A stretch of 64,000 nt of DNA, taken from contig JAOQAG010000017.1 in assembly GCA_025963715.1 (NCBI GenBank), positions 1 to 64,000 of the forward strand. Direction: 5' to 3'. Each line of letters begins with the position of its first letter. Position 1 is the first letter of the stretch. The notes under the pieces are model-generated. The model saw only the letters and a program-made list of their open reading frames with translations, had not been told where the DNA came from and ran no database searches. The position numbers and the translations under genes were made by a program. Source of the stretch: Bacteroidota bacterium (GTDB lineage Bacteria > Bacteroidota > Bacteroidia > 2-12-FULL-35-15). This document shows positions 44,366-54,300 of the stretch, piece after piece.

Positions 44366-45726
44366 AGTTGTTAAAAATTAAAAATAAATGGTTTGAGGAA
44401 AGTGATCTTCGTATGGATGCGGAATTCCATTTGAGTGATGGTCCTAATACTTTACGTCTTCTTAAAAAAAGTGCTATAGAAAAGAATCCATTAACAAAAG
44501 TTTGTTTGGAGATATTTAAGGGGCAGATATTCAAACGTTGTTATGTGTATTCAAAAGCAAAAGGTTTTCCTTTCCTTACAGCATCGGACATGATAAAATT
44601 AAATATACATTCCGGTACTTTTTTATCAAAAAAATACACCTTACAGTACAATCAACTTAAATTGGAGGCAGGGTGGATTCTGGTTTCAAGGTCAGGTACC
44701 TTGGGTATCACGACTTATACTAATAAAAATTTTGAAGGGATATTAGGAACAGACGATCTTATTAGAATTAAACCGAATTCCCAGAATATCAGATCTGGGT
44801 ACCTATATGCATATTTAGCATCTAAATATGGGCATTCCCTTTTAACTCAGTCAAGTTATGGAGGAGTTGTTAAACATATTGAACCACATCATATTGAAAA
44901 TCTCCCAGTTCCTCGATTAGCTCCGTTACAAGAAAAGACGATATCTGATTTAATAGAAGAATCTTCATTAAAAAGGGCGAAATCGACAGAAAAAATGACA
45001 AATGCTGTTGAAATTTTAGAAGAGATTATAGGACCCTCTTCTGTTAATTTAAAATACCAAGTTAAAATGTTAAAAAGTTCAGATATTATAAATTCTACAA
45101 AGCGATTGGATGCTTTGTGTGTAATTTCAAATAAAAAATTAAGAAAAGAACAATCGAAGGCAATTAATTGGGACGAGATTTATAGTTATTCGAAAAATAT
45201 ATTTGTTGGAAATAGAGGAAAGAGGATGTATGTTAATAATGGAATTCCTTTTCTGTCATCATCAGACATGCTATTGTTTAATGCAAAAAAATATTCAAAA
45301 AAAATAAGTAAAAACACTCCAGGTTTGGAAAATATGATCGTTCAAACAAATGATATTTTGATTTCACGATCAGGTACAGTTGGTAAAAGTATTTTAATAG
45401 GAGATGAATTAAATGGTGCTGCAATTTCTGAACATGCAATTAGGCTTGTAATTGATAAAAATAAAATTGCTCCAGAGTATGTATTTTGTTTTCTTAACAC
45501 TCACCGAGGGAAAATGGCTTTAGAAACAAATGCATTCGGCTCTGTTATTATTACATTAAATGAAGATATAGTGGGAAATGTTATGCTGCCTGAAATTGAT
45601 AAAAAAGATCAAAATAAAATAATAACTCTTATAAAGGAATATTTAAAATGTTTGGATTATGCAATTGTTTTAGAAAACAAAGCAGTTGATATGATAGAAA
45701 AAGAAATTGAATCATGGCAGAAATAA
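44362..45726 (+). CDS. HsdS-like specificity subunit of the MADS-like operon
   Basis: Two target-recognition halves are present: about 45-200 (FKGQIFKRCYVYSKAKGFPF ... HIENLPVPRLAPLQEKTISD) and about 265-430 (YSKNIFVGNRGKRMYVNNGI ... VGNVMLPEIDKKDQNKIITL). Each is followed by a helix. Repeated SRSGTLG and SRSGTVGKS motifs mark equivalent positions of the two halves. It would direct the preceding methylase to a bipartite site. It overlaps both neighbours, by 4 bases on the left and 13 on the right. Confidence 0.85.
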   Translation: MKLLKIKNKWFEESDLRMDAEFHLSDGPNTLRLLKKSAIEKNPLTKVCLEIFKGQIFKRCYVYSKAKGFPFLTASDMIKLNIHSGTFLSKKYTLQYNQLKLEAGWILVSRSGTLGITTYTNKNFEGILGTDDLIRIKPNSQNIRSGYLYAYLASKYGHSLLTQSSYGGVVKHIEPHHIENLPVPRLAPLQEKTISDLIEESSLKRAKSTEKMTNAVEILEEIIGPSSVNLKYQVKMLKSSDIINSTKRLDALCVISNKKLRKEQSKAINWDEIYSYSKNIFVGNRGKRMYVNNGIPFLSSSDMLLFNAKKYSKKISKNTPGLENMIVQTNDILISRSGTVGKSILIGDELNGAAISEHAIRLVIDKNKIAPEYVFCFLNTHRGKMALETNAFGSVIITLNEDIVGNVMLPEIDKKDQNKIITLIKEYLKCLDYAIVLENKAVDMIEKEIESWQK

Positions 45727-48700
45727 AACATTGTGGTAAATATCAAAGCCCTGTTAATGCAGGGGAAGAACGACTTTTAGAATTCCTAAAAGTAAATCTT
45801 CCTGACAATTTTTATATACTTCCAGGTATTGAGATTGCTAATCTAAACCCAAGGAATAACCAAGTTCAATATTTAGAATATGATTGCCTTGTAATAACTC
45901 CACATGCTGTTTATAATATAGAAAATAAAGATTATGCAGGACGTTTAGAAGGGGATGATGATTTTTGGTATCATAAAGAAAAGGAGATGCGTAATCCACA
46001 TAAAACAGTAAGGTTTAAGACTAGTGTTTTGAATAGCAAGTTAAAAACGATTGATCCATCCTGGTCAAGAGTTTGGATTCAATCGATAGTAACGCTATCT
46101 CATCCATTACAAAATCTTTCCGGTTTATTTGGTAATCATACGAAGGCGACTTTTAAATTAGACGAAAACCTGATAGACGCCATAAAGAACCCATATAATG
46201 TGGGTAAAATGAAAGAAGACATTCAAGATATTTATTTAAAAGTTACAAATGAAATATGCGGAACAGCGCAGCAAAGAAAACCTGAACAAAGAAAAGAGAT
46301 TGAGGGATATGAAATTCTAGAAGTGTTAGATCAAGAAAAAAATTACACGGAATACCTTGTAAAACCCAAAGGTGTTACTTCCGCAGTTAGAAAAAGAATA
46401 AAGGAATACGCTCTTGATATGCCTAGCTTGCCGGAAGATAAACGTCAAAAAAGAGAAAAGCAAATTAAGAATCAGTACACTGCTTTACATAAAATAAAAA
46501 CTAATCCATTTATTTTAAATGTTCAATTCATACTTGATGAACAAAATCATCAGTTTTTTTTAGAAATTACTGATTATTTGGATGAAAATAGTTTAAGGGC
46601 AGAACTAAAACGAAAAACGTTCACCTTTGAAGAGAAACTGCATATAATTGATAATATTATTACCGCTTTAAAAGCTGCGCATGAAGTTGGCATATTTCAT
46701 AGGGATATTTCTCCTGAAAATATTTTTTTAACAGGAGGTTATGCTTGTTTAGGAAATTTTGGTAAATCATATTTTTCTGACCATCAGGAAGAAGGATACA
46801 CTGTCCAGGCAACATTAACAGAGCAAACGGCTACAGCCTATCATGCAATGGAATTGATTCAAAAAGAAGCAAGTCGGGCATCTGATATCTATTCTTTGGG
46901 CGTTCTTGCATATGAATTGTTTGTTGGTAAGCTTCCTTTTATTTCCCCTTTTGAACTTAATAGGCTGGGTGGTAAACTTCCTGAATCGATACTTCCTAGT
47001 AAAATTAATCCCGCGTTACCTGTATGGATAGATAGTTTTTGTAATCATTGTATTCGCACCTCTCCTGAAGATCGTTGGAATGATCTCAAAGAGTTGGAAG
47101 CGTTTTTAGAAAAACATTCTCATACTGAGATTATACAGCAAGAAATTGTACCTGTTAGTAGTGATAAAGAGCATTCTTTTGAAATAGGCTCCCGTATTTT
47201 GGATTATACTATATATGGAAAGTTAGGAAGTGGAGGCTATTCGCAAGTATATAGAGTAAAGCATAGTTTAAGAAGTAATACAATTTATGCATTAAAAGTC
47301 TTTAATGAAAGTGTTCATGCCTCTTCTGTCATTGATGAATACGAGGCCTTGAAAGATATACAACATCCGAATATAGTAAAATTTGCCTGGAATGGGACTT
47401 TACCTTCTGGACAGTTTTTTACCTTAATGGAATTTTTAGATGGCGAAAATCTAAAAGATTATGCGAAGGGTGAAAAGCGACTTCCAATTCATCGTGTTTT
47501 TCAGGTTGCAAAAGATATTTTAAGCGCTCTATTGGCTATGCAGGATAAAGAGCCCTCGCTTTTTCATAGGGATATAAAGCCTCAGAATATTGTATTTGAT
47601 AAAGGCGAGCGTTTTGTTTTAATAGATTTCAATGTAGCTTCTGCGTTAGAAAACAATAAAGAACATGTTGGCACACACCCTTATTTAGCTCCAGATCTGG
47701 TTGCGGATAATTATAAAGTAAATTGGAATAAATCCGCAGATCCGTTTGCATTAGGTGTTACACTTTACGAGTTAGCTTGTAAAGCTTATCCTTGGAATGG
47801 GTCAATTAAAATTCCACTATCAGACAAAGATCCTGTACACCCTTGTGACGTAAATCCTAATCTTTCTAGATCTTTTGGCGATTTTATATATAAATCTATT
47901 CGGACTACTTATGATCAAAGATTTAAAGATGCCAAAGAAATGCTCCAGGCACTTGAAAATATTGGTGAATTTAACATTATTGAGCCTGAAAAAGTAAATG
48001 TTGAATCGGTAGATTTGTCAGTAACTGAAGAGAACTTTGTTAGTTATATTAATTCTTTATTTAGTCAATCAAGGCATGGAAATGCAGGAACAAGAGCTAG
48101 TATTAAAGTAAATGTGTATGATGAATTAACTTATACGCCAACAAAACTGGATAGTAGATTAACCCCAGATATTTTAGATGGTCGATATAAGCTTGTAATT
48201 ATAACAGGAAATGCAGGAGACGGTAAAACTGCTTTTATTAAAAAAATCGAAACCAAGGCTGGTAATAAAGAATCGTTGGAGCACCATAACGGAGCGAAAT
48301 TTAGTATTAAAGGAACTACATTCATAAGTAATTATGATGGCTCTCAAGACGAAGAAGAAAGAGCGAATGATCAGGTTTTGTCTGAGTTTTTTCTTCCTTT
48401 TGAAGGGTTAGCATCCTATAATAATGCTAGTGAGGGTAGAATTATTGCTATTAATGAAGGTCGCTTAGTTGAATTTCTAAAAACATCTGGGAAGTTTGAT
48501 GACCTAGCTAATATTATAGAAGAATACTTTTATAAAGGAGGAAAAATAAATTTACCCGAAGGCTTGTTGATAATAAATCTAAATCTTAGGTCCGTGGTAG
48601 CTTCAGAAGTTGATTCAATTAGCCTTTTTAAAAAACAGATTAAAAAATTAACAGAAAAACCGTTATGGGAAAAATGTACTGATTGCCCTGCTGCTTCAAA

Positions 48701-49811
48701 ATGTTTTATTCGCTACAATGTTGAAACATTTAATGATTCAGCCGCGGGAGACGAAATTATTAATCGTTTGGAATGGCTATTAAGAACTGCTGCACTTAAA
48801 CGAGAACTCCACATCACTATTCGTGACTTAAGATCTTTTATTTCATTTATATTGACAAGAAATTATCATTGTAATGAAATTCTAGATTTATATGAAAATT
48901 TAGAAAATGATCCAATAGAATGGTGGAAACTTCATTTTTTCAATATCACAGATGCTTCCGCTAATGATTTAGGTAATCAGGATAGACTTATAAATTTATT
49001 ACGCGAAACAGATATAGCTTCTGTATCGGCTCCAACACTTGATAGAGATTTGTTTTTTGGAGCTCATAAAAAGACAATGTTTTTGGAATACAATGAAAGA
49101 AACTTCTCTTTATTAGATGAGTTTAATGCTTGTAAAGTTTATACCCCTTCACATGAACAAACCGAAGAATCACAAGCACAAGTATTAGAAATGCATAAGG
49201 TTTTCAGAAGACATCAATTTTTTGAAGGAAAGATAAGTTTTGAAGCGCGATTACCTTATAGGTCAGTCGCTACATTTTATGAAAAACTTACTTCCGATTC
49301 GAAACCCAAAGAAGAGCAAAACCAATTATTAAATTCAACGCTTTTAAATGTTTCAAAAGCTATATCATTAAATGAAGGTTGTGATAAACCGGAAATTTAT
49401 AATAAGCATTTAGTATTATCATCGTCTCATGTAAATGATCCTTTTAGTAAATCTTTTAGGTTATTTCCATTAAGTGATTTTGAGCTTGTGATTAGTAAGA
49501 ATACTCATTTAGTCGATTATTTGGAGTATGAACCCGATAGTTTATTGTTTAGAAATAAATCTGATAATAAAGTAACACTCTCTATCTCTTTAGATTTATA
49601 TGAAATGTTAGATTTTATTGGCAAAGGGTATAGCCCATCTTTAAACGATTTAAGAGGTAAATTTATTGAATTGCAAATTTTCAAAAACCTTCTTGAAAAC
49701 CAACCTTATAACAAGGTGGTGGTTACTCGTGATAACCGTGAGTTTTATATGGTTCAGCTTAATACACAAAGAGCATTAGAAGTGTCGCCTTTACATTTGA
49801 CAGAATTATAA
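45714..49811 (+). CDS. NERD nuclease-like / tandem Ser-Thr kinase / P-loop ATPase (PglW-like)
   Basis: The 1365 residues hold, in order: a NERD domain (about 12-125; E19, D57, and E70-N-K72 in the PD-(D/E)xK arrangement); a first kinase-like domain (about 198-465) with HRD (329-331) but a degenerate glycine loop and NFG in place of DFG (348-350); a second kinase domain (about 495-755) with GSGGYS (505-510), K528, HRD (618-620) and DFN (638-640); and a P-loop ATPase (GNAGDGKT, 832-839) with a downstream Cys cluster CTDCPAASKC. The first kinase is probably a pseudokinase and the second probably active. NERD-kinase proteins occur in Pgl and MADS-type defences. The PP2C gene downstream is the likely counter-enzyme. 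Confidence 0.85.
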   Translation: MAEIKHCGKYQSPVNAGEERLLEFLKVNLPDNFYILPGIEIANLNPRNNQVQYLEYDCLVITPHAVYNIENKDYAGRLEGDDDFWYHKEKEMRNPHKTVRFKTSVLNSKLKTIDPSWSRVWIQSIVTLSHPLQNLSGLFGNHTKATFKLDENLIDAIKNPYNVGKMKEDIQDIYLKVTNEICGTAQQRKPEQRKEIEGYEILEVLDQEKNYTEYLVKPKGVTSAVRKRIKEYALDMPSLPEDKRQKREKQIKNQYTALHKIKTNPFILNVQFILDEQNHQFFLEITDYLDENSLRAELKRKTFTFEEKLHIIDNIITALKAAHEVGIFHRDISPENIFLTGGYACLGNFGKSYFSDHQEEGYTVQATLTEQTATAYHAMELIQKEASRASDIYSLGVLAYELFVGKLPFISPFELNRLGGKLPESILPSKINPALPVWIDSFCNHCIRTSPEDRWNDLKELEAFLEKHSHTEIIQQEIVPVSSDKEHSFEIGSRILDYTIYGKLGSGGYSQVYRVKHSLRSNTIYALKVFNESVHASSVIDEYEALKDIQHPNIVKFAWNGTLPSGQFFTLMEFLDGENLKDYAKGEKRLPIHRVFQVAKDILSALLAMQDKEPSLFHRDIKPQNIVFDKGERFVLIDFNVASALENNKEHVGTHPYLAPDLVADNYKVNWNKSADPFALGVTLYELACKAYPWNGSIKIPLSDKDPVHPCDVNPNLSRSFGDFIYKSIRTTYDQRFKDAKEMLQALENIGEFNIIEPEKVNVESVDLSVTEENFVSYINSLFSQSRHGNAGTRASIKVNVYDELTYTPTKLDSRLTPDILDGRYKLVIITGNAGDGKTAFIKKIETKAGNKESLEHHNGAKFSIKGTTFISNYDGSQDEEERANDQVLSEFFLPFEGLASYNNASEGRIIAINEGRLVEFLKTSGKFDDLANIIEEYFYKGGKINLPEGLLIINLNLRSVVASEVDSISLFKKQIKKLTEKPLWEKCTDCPAASKCFIRYNVETFNDSAAGDEIINRLEWLLRTAALKRELHITIRDLRSFISFILTRNYHCNEILDLYENLENDPIEWWKLHFFNITDASANDLGNQDRLINLLRETDIASVSAPTLDRDLFFGAHKKTMFLEYNERNFSLLDEFNACKVYTPSHEQTEESQAQVLEMHKVFRRHQFFEGKISFEARLPYRSVATFYEKLTSDSKPKEEQNQLLNSTLLNVSKAISLNEGCDKPEIYNKHLVLSSSHVNDPFSKSFRLFPLSDFELVISKNTHLVDYLEYEPDSLLFRNKSDNKVTLSISLDLYEMLDFIGKGYSPSLNDLRGKFIELQIFKNLLENQPYNKVVVTRDNREFYMVQLNTQRALEVSPLHLTEL

Positions 49812-49812
49812 T

Positions 49813-51363
49813 ATGAAAATTAATCAACAAGAAGCCATATTCAGAAATGAATTAATATTTGCAGCAGATGCTAAGGCAGTAAATGTAGAAAACATTTTAC
49901 TGAATTTATTTATGCTGCTCAATACAAACGGTGTTCGGCCAAAGCAATTAGCTCTTTCAGGAACAAGAAAAGAAGTTGATTTAGAAACAATGAAAAATAT
50001 CTTTCGAGTGTTGGAGGATAGAGGAGAAGTAGCTGGATTTAAAGAAAATCCTGAAGCAGTTGAAAATTGGTTAAGATGTAACCTGCTTAATATGGTAAAT
50101 CGTGGCAAAATTGACAAAGAAAAAATTTCGTCTTTACGCCCGATTCACTTGGAAAGCTATAAATTAAGGAATGCTAGTAGTGCCAGAGATTATAATACTG
50201 CTGATCAGGTTTATTATATGCTAAATCATTCTCCAAATGTTAGGGACGAATTAAGAAATTTTTTAGCTGAAGGATGGGATAAAAGCACTAATAAAATTAA
50301 TTTATATGAAGGAATTGATGTTGATAGTTTAGGGATATTGATGTTAATAAAGGATATTAAAACTGGCGGTTTTGTAGCTAGTAGTGCGGGAGTACAAAAC
50401 ATTAAACCTATCCTCGAAAAACAAGCAGAGTTGTTTTGTGACGATGTTAGAAGGTTATTGTTATACAAACGCACTATACCAAGAAATGTATTGTTGGACT
50501 ATTTGAAAATAATAATTGCTTTTCATCTATCTATTTATGTTCAAAAACTAATTTATTTATTACCAAAAATGATTAAGGCTGGTGTAAAAGAGGTAGAAGA
50601 TGATTGGAGTATCGTTTTAGATGTAACTGATAATTTTGAGTCAAAAGTAGCCGTGATTGCAAATGCGGATGCTGAAAAAATGAATAATAGTTTATTAGAA
50701 TACATTAAGTCGACATTTCAAATTAATGCTGCTTTGCGCATGTTGAAGCTGGAAAAGAACAATTCGTTAAATTTAGATGCAGCTATTGCTGCAGTTAATA
50801 GCCGTAAAACAGACCTTGAAATATATTATCAAGTGCAATGGGATAATCTATCATCATCTTGGGATGAAGATGATAAGGAAATTGTGAATGAATTTGCTGT
50901 ATATGAAGATTCTAGTTTTAATAAATATATAGAATTATTAATGCGATTGAGGGGAAATTACCAGTATCGATATTATATTCAAATGATTGATAATTTCTCT
51001 AATAAAAATAATGAACGTGGATTTATAGCTCAAGGAAGAAGTAAAAAGCATCCGCGAAGATTTGTTTTAGGTACTAGATTGCTGGAGGCATTGACTCAAA
51101 TAAATCTCTTAGAAAATCAAGGAGGGACGCTTCGTTCCAAAGCTATTTCCATTGAGGAGTTAATGGAAATATTTAGAAAACGCTATGGGCTTATTATTAA
51201 CGGGTTGGAAGATCCAAAATTTGCCGAAGCAGACTTAAATACAATACAAGCATTTAAAGAAAATGTGGGATCTTTTAAAAGTAAATTAAGACAAATTGGA
51301 TTTTATAATGATTTAAGTGATGCATTCATTCTTCAAAAAATTAGACCTCGATACGAAATATAA
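49813..51363 (+). CDS. Unrecognised helical protein of the MADS-like operon
   Basis: The 516 residues show no family signature that I can name. They are mostly helical, with a hydrophobic stretch around 232-262 (NVLLDYLKIIIAFHLSIYVQ) that may be a buried helix pair rather than a membrane span. Start and stop are within 1 and 7 bases of the flanking genes, so it is a fixed part of the operon. It probably joins the kinase-ATPase and the large ATPase as a structural or sensor subunit. Confidence 0.65.
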   Translation: MKINQQEAIFRNELIFAADAKAVNVENILLNLFMLLNTNGVRPKQLALSGTRKEVDLETMKNIFRVLEDRGEVAGFKENPEAVENWLRCNLLNMVNRGKIDKEKISSLRPIHLESYKLRNASSARDYNTADQVYYMLNHSPNVRDELRNFLAEGWDKSTNKINLYEGIDVDSLGILMLIKDIKTGGFVASSAGVQNIKPILEKQAELFCDDVRRLLLYKRTIPRNVLLDYLKIIIAFHLSIYVQKLIYLLPKMIKAGVKEVEDDWSIVLDVTDNFESKVAVIANADAEKMNNSLLEYIKSTFQINAALRMLKLEKNNSLNLDAAIAAVNSRKTDLEIYYQVQWDNLSSSWDEDDKEIVNEFAVYEDSSFNKYIELLMRLRGNYQYRYYIQMIDNFSNKNNERGFIAQGRSKKHPRRFVLGTRLLEALTQINLLENQGGTLRSKAISIEELMEIFRKRYGLIINGLEDPKFAEADLNTIQAFKENVGSFKSKLRQIGFYNDLSDAFILQKIRPRYEI

Positions 51364-51370
51364 TTAGACT

Positions 51371-54300
51371 ATGAATTTGACACAAAAATATTACGAATAT
51401 ATAGTTGAACTTATTATTTCAAAGTATGATAATGAGTTTAAAAGCGCAATTCCTGGACACTGTATTAAAGTTACAGGGCTGGGAACTGATCAAGTACATG
51501 GTCTACTCAACAAATTGAGAACTTCGTATGTGAATTTAGATACTTTTATTTTATCAGATAAGCTAAGCGGGAATGAATATGTGTCTCCTACAAAACTAAT
51601 AGAATTAAGAAATAACGAAGCAAAACCATTACTCGTTATTATTCCGGCCAATAATCGTACTGCAGCAGAAGATTCTTTCGGAAATGCAACATTTAAAGAT
51701 ATTAGTTTATCAGGTCTTGAAGATGAATTAGCCAAAAATCTACTTCAGAAATCACCAAATACAGTAAAAAACCTTATTGAAGAGGTCTTAAATTATATTG
51801 GTAAGATCGATATTTCTTCCAGAATACAATATTTACTATCAATAGAGTTAGATAGTTGGACTAAAAAAGCTGTAGGTAGTCATCTTTATCTACTTGGATT
51901 AATTCCCGATTCATCCTTAGGACTTGAAGAATCAAAGACTCGAACCAGGTTAAATTTCAATACAATTTGTACCGATAAATTATCTGAATTTAACCGAACT
52001 ATTTTTGAACGATTAAAAGAGCTTCCATTAGAAAAAGATTCAATACAAAGAGAGCTAATTTTATTTCTTAAAGAATCCAATGAGACTCGTAACAGAAAAG
52101 AGTTAGTAAAACAGATATATAGTAATTTTCCTAATCTCGATTTTGCTAATTGGCCCATTCCCGATTTAAATATTAAGGATGTAAGATTAAGTGTTGACGA
52201 GTTGCGATCATCAGAGTTTAAAAATGTTGATGGTGTAAAATGCTTGGTTACGCCAAACGGTAAGGCCGGAAAATTTAAAGTTCGAATCTCAACGGTCCCT
52301 GAACTTAGAACAATTCGAGAGCTTGCATTCTTTAGGATCATCCTAATGACTTCTGACGGAGGAGCAGGAGAATTTGTGCAAGAGCTAAAGAAGACAAAAA
52401 ATTCAACGAGTAAGCTGGCGTATAAAGATTTAAATGTCGCTATTGATTCGAATATTATTTCGGAAGGAACTTATTTTGTAAAAGTTTTAGCAGAAGATGA
52501 GAATGGAATTGGTTTAAATGTTGATGATGATTTTAAAGATGATGCCGTTGGAAGATATTGGCAGGAATTAAAAATCAAAGATCCTAATGCACAAAAATCT
52601 TCTTTAGAAAGAAAATTAACTTGTGATAGTGAAGATTTTTATTTTTCTGTATCTTCTGAGGAAGAGCCTGAAAGAGAAAGTGTCCGAAAAGATAAGTTGA
52701 AAAATGTCTTTCAATCTTACTTCAAATTTCGAATCGATCAATTTAAAAATGGTATTAGTCTTACAGAGCCAAGTCCAGAGGAAGGAACCTCTCAATGGAT
52801 TGAAAAGGCGGACGCAAGTATTAAGTCAACATTTCATATAAAATATGATTCAAAACATGATTATCAAATTAATATTTCAAGCAAGCTTTTTCAAATTGAA
52901 AGAACTTTTCTGAAATATTCAAATGAGCTTGGAAAAGTATTAGCAGTTGTTTCAAATAATCCAACGCAAATCAAGCTGAATTCTCTTAAGTTTTCTTCTT
53001 CTGACATCCTTAATAAATTAGCACCGCAAACATTTGTTCAAGCAAGAAAGGAATTATTTGATGCTATTTCGGATTCTGCTCCTAATAAGCAAGGAGTAAT
53101 TTTTACTTCAACTGTAAATACATTTTATAATCTAGCGATTACTTATTTAGATGAATTTTATTCCTGGACCAATCTATTAAAAGAAAAATTCAAGAATCTT
53201 AAGCCTGAAAACACTGATGAAACAAGGGAGTTGTATGAACTTCTTCTAGAGCTGCAGTCTTTAGATATTGTATCATTAAATACAAGATTAGAAGATAATC
53301 AGCCACTAGATGTAAAATTACTCTCCCCGCTGCACCCTTTAAGGATTGCATGGTTGGTAAGCCTCATTGATTTGTTTAATGATTGGGAAGTGAAAACTGT
53401 AGAGAACCCTAAATACAGGGCCGAATGGTTTAATAATCTAAATGATTTATTTTTAGGTGAGCTTACGCCCGAAAACAATCCATTGATACTTATTGATAGT
53501 AGCAGCAAAAGATCATTTCAATACGCAGGAGAACTAGCATATGGCTGGGGTATCTATTTGCAGCCAAACGAAGATGTTACAGGCGCAAACACACTAACTT
53601 CAATAAATAGGCAAATTAAAACATTCTTATCTAGAATATTAAATATTGATAGCGAGAATAGGATTGATAGTGAAGTTTCAGAAAAACTGATCATAAGACA
53701 TTTACGAAACTACATTTTACAGCATCCATATACAGATTGCTTGGTAATAAATCTTTTCAACGCAGGCGATGCCAATGCTTTTGCTAATGCGCTAGTGGAA
53801 TTAGAATCCGATCAATTCTTGAGACATTTGAGATATGAAATACGATTATTTAAAGGTGAAGATAATATTATTGATCACGGTGAAGGTTTGAAAAATCTGT
53901 TGAATCCAGATTTTACTGTTTCGGAACAAGCGGAAGCTTTTTCTCAACCCTCACTAAACAGGCTATTTCCGAAGCTTAGGTTTTCAATTAATTCAATAAA
54001 AGACTTTTTATCTAAACCATCTGATTATGGTGCTAATTTAAGCTTTGTAATTAGCCCATTTCCATCTAAAACGGAATTATATAATCCATTAGGAGATCAA
54101 GTTTCATTTTTTCTAAATGGTTTAATTACAAGCCCTGCAATTGAAGTTACAGCAAATGGCAATGAAATTCAATGGAATAAATTTATTTTCCCGAATGAAT
54201 CAGGGCAAAGAAGAACAGATGTTGCAATATCCATTTTTAAAAATGTTCAAACTTTTATTGCTGGTGCTTTAGCATCTAAATATACAGACTCACTGCCTGC

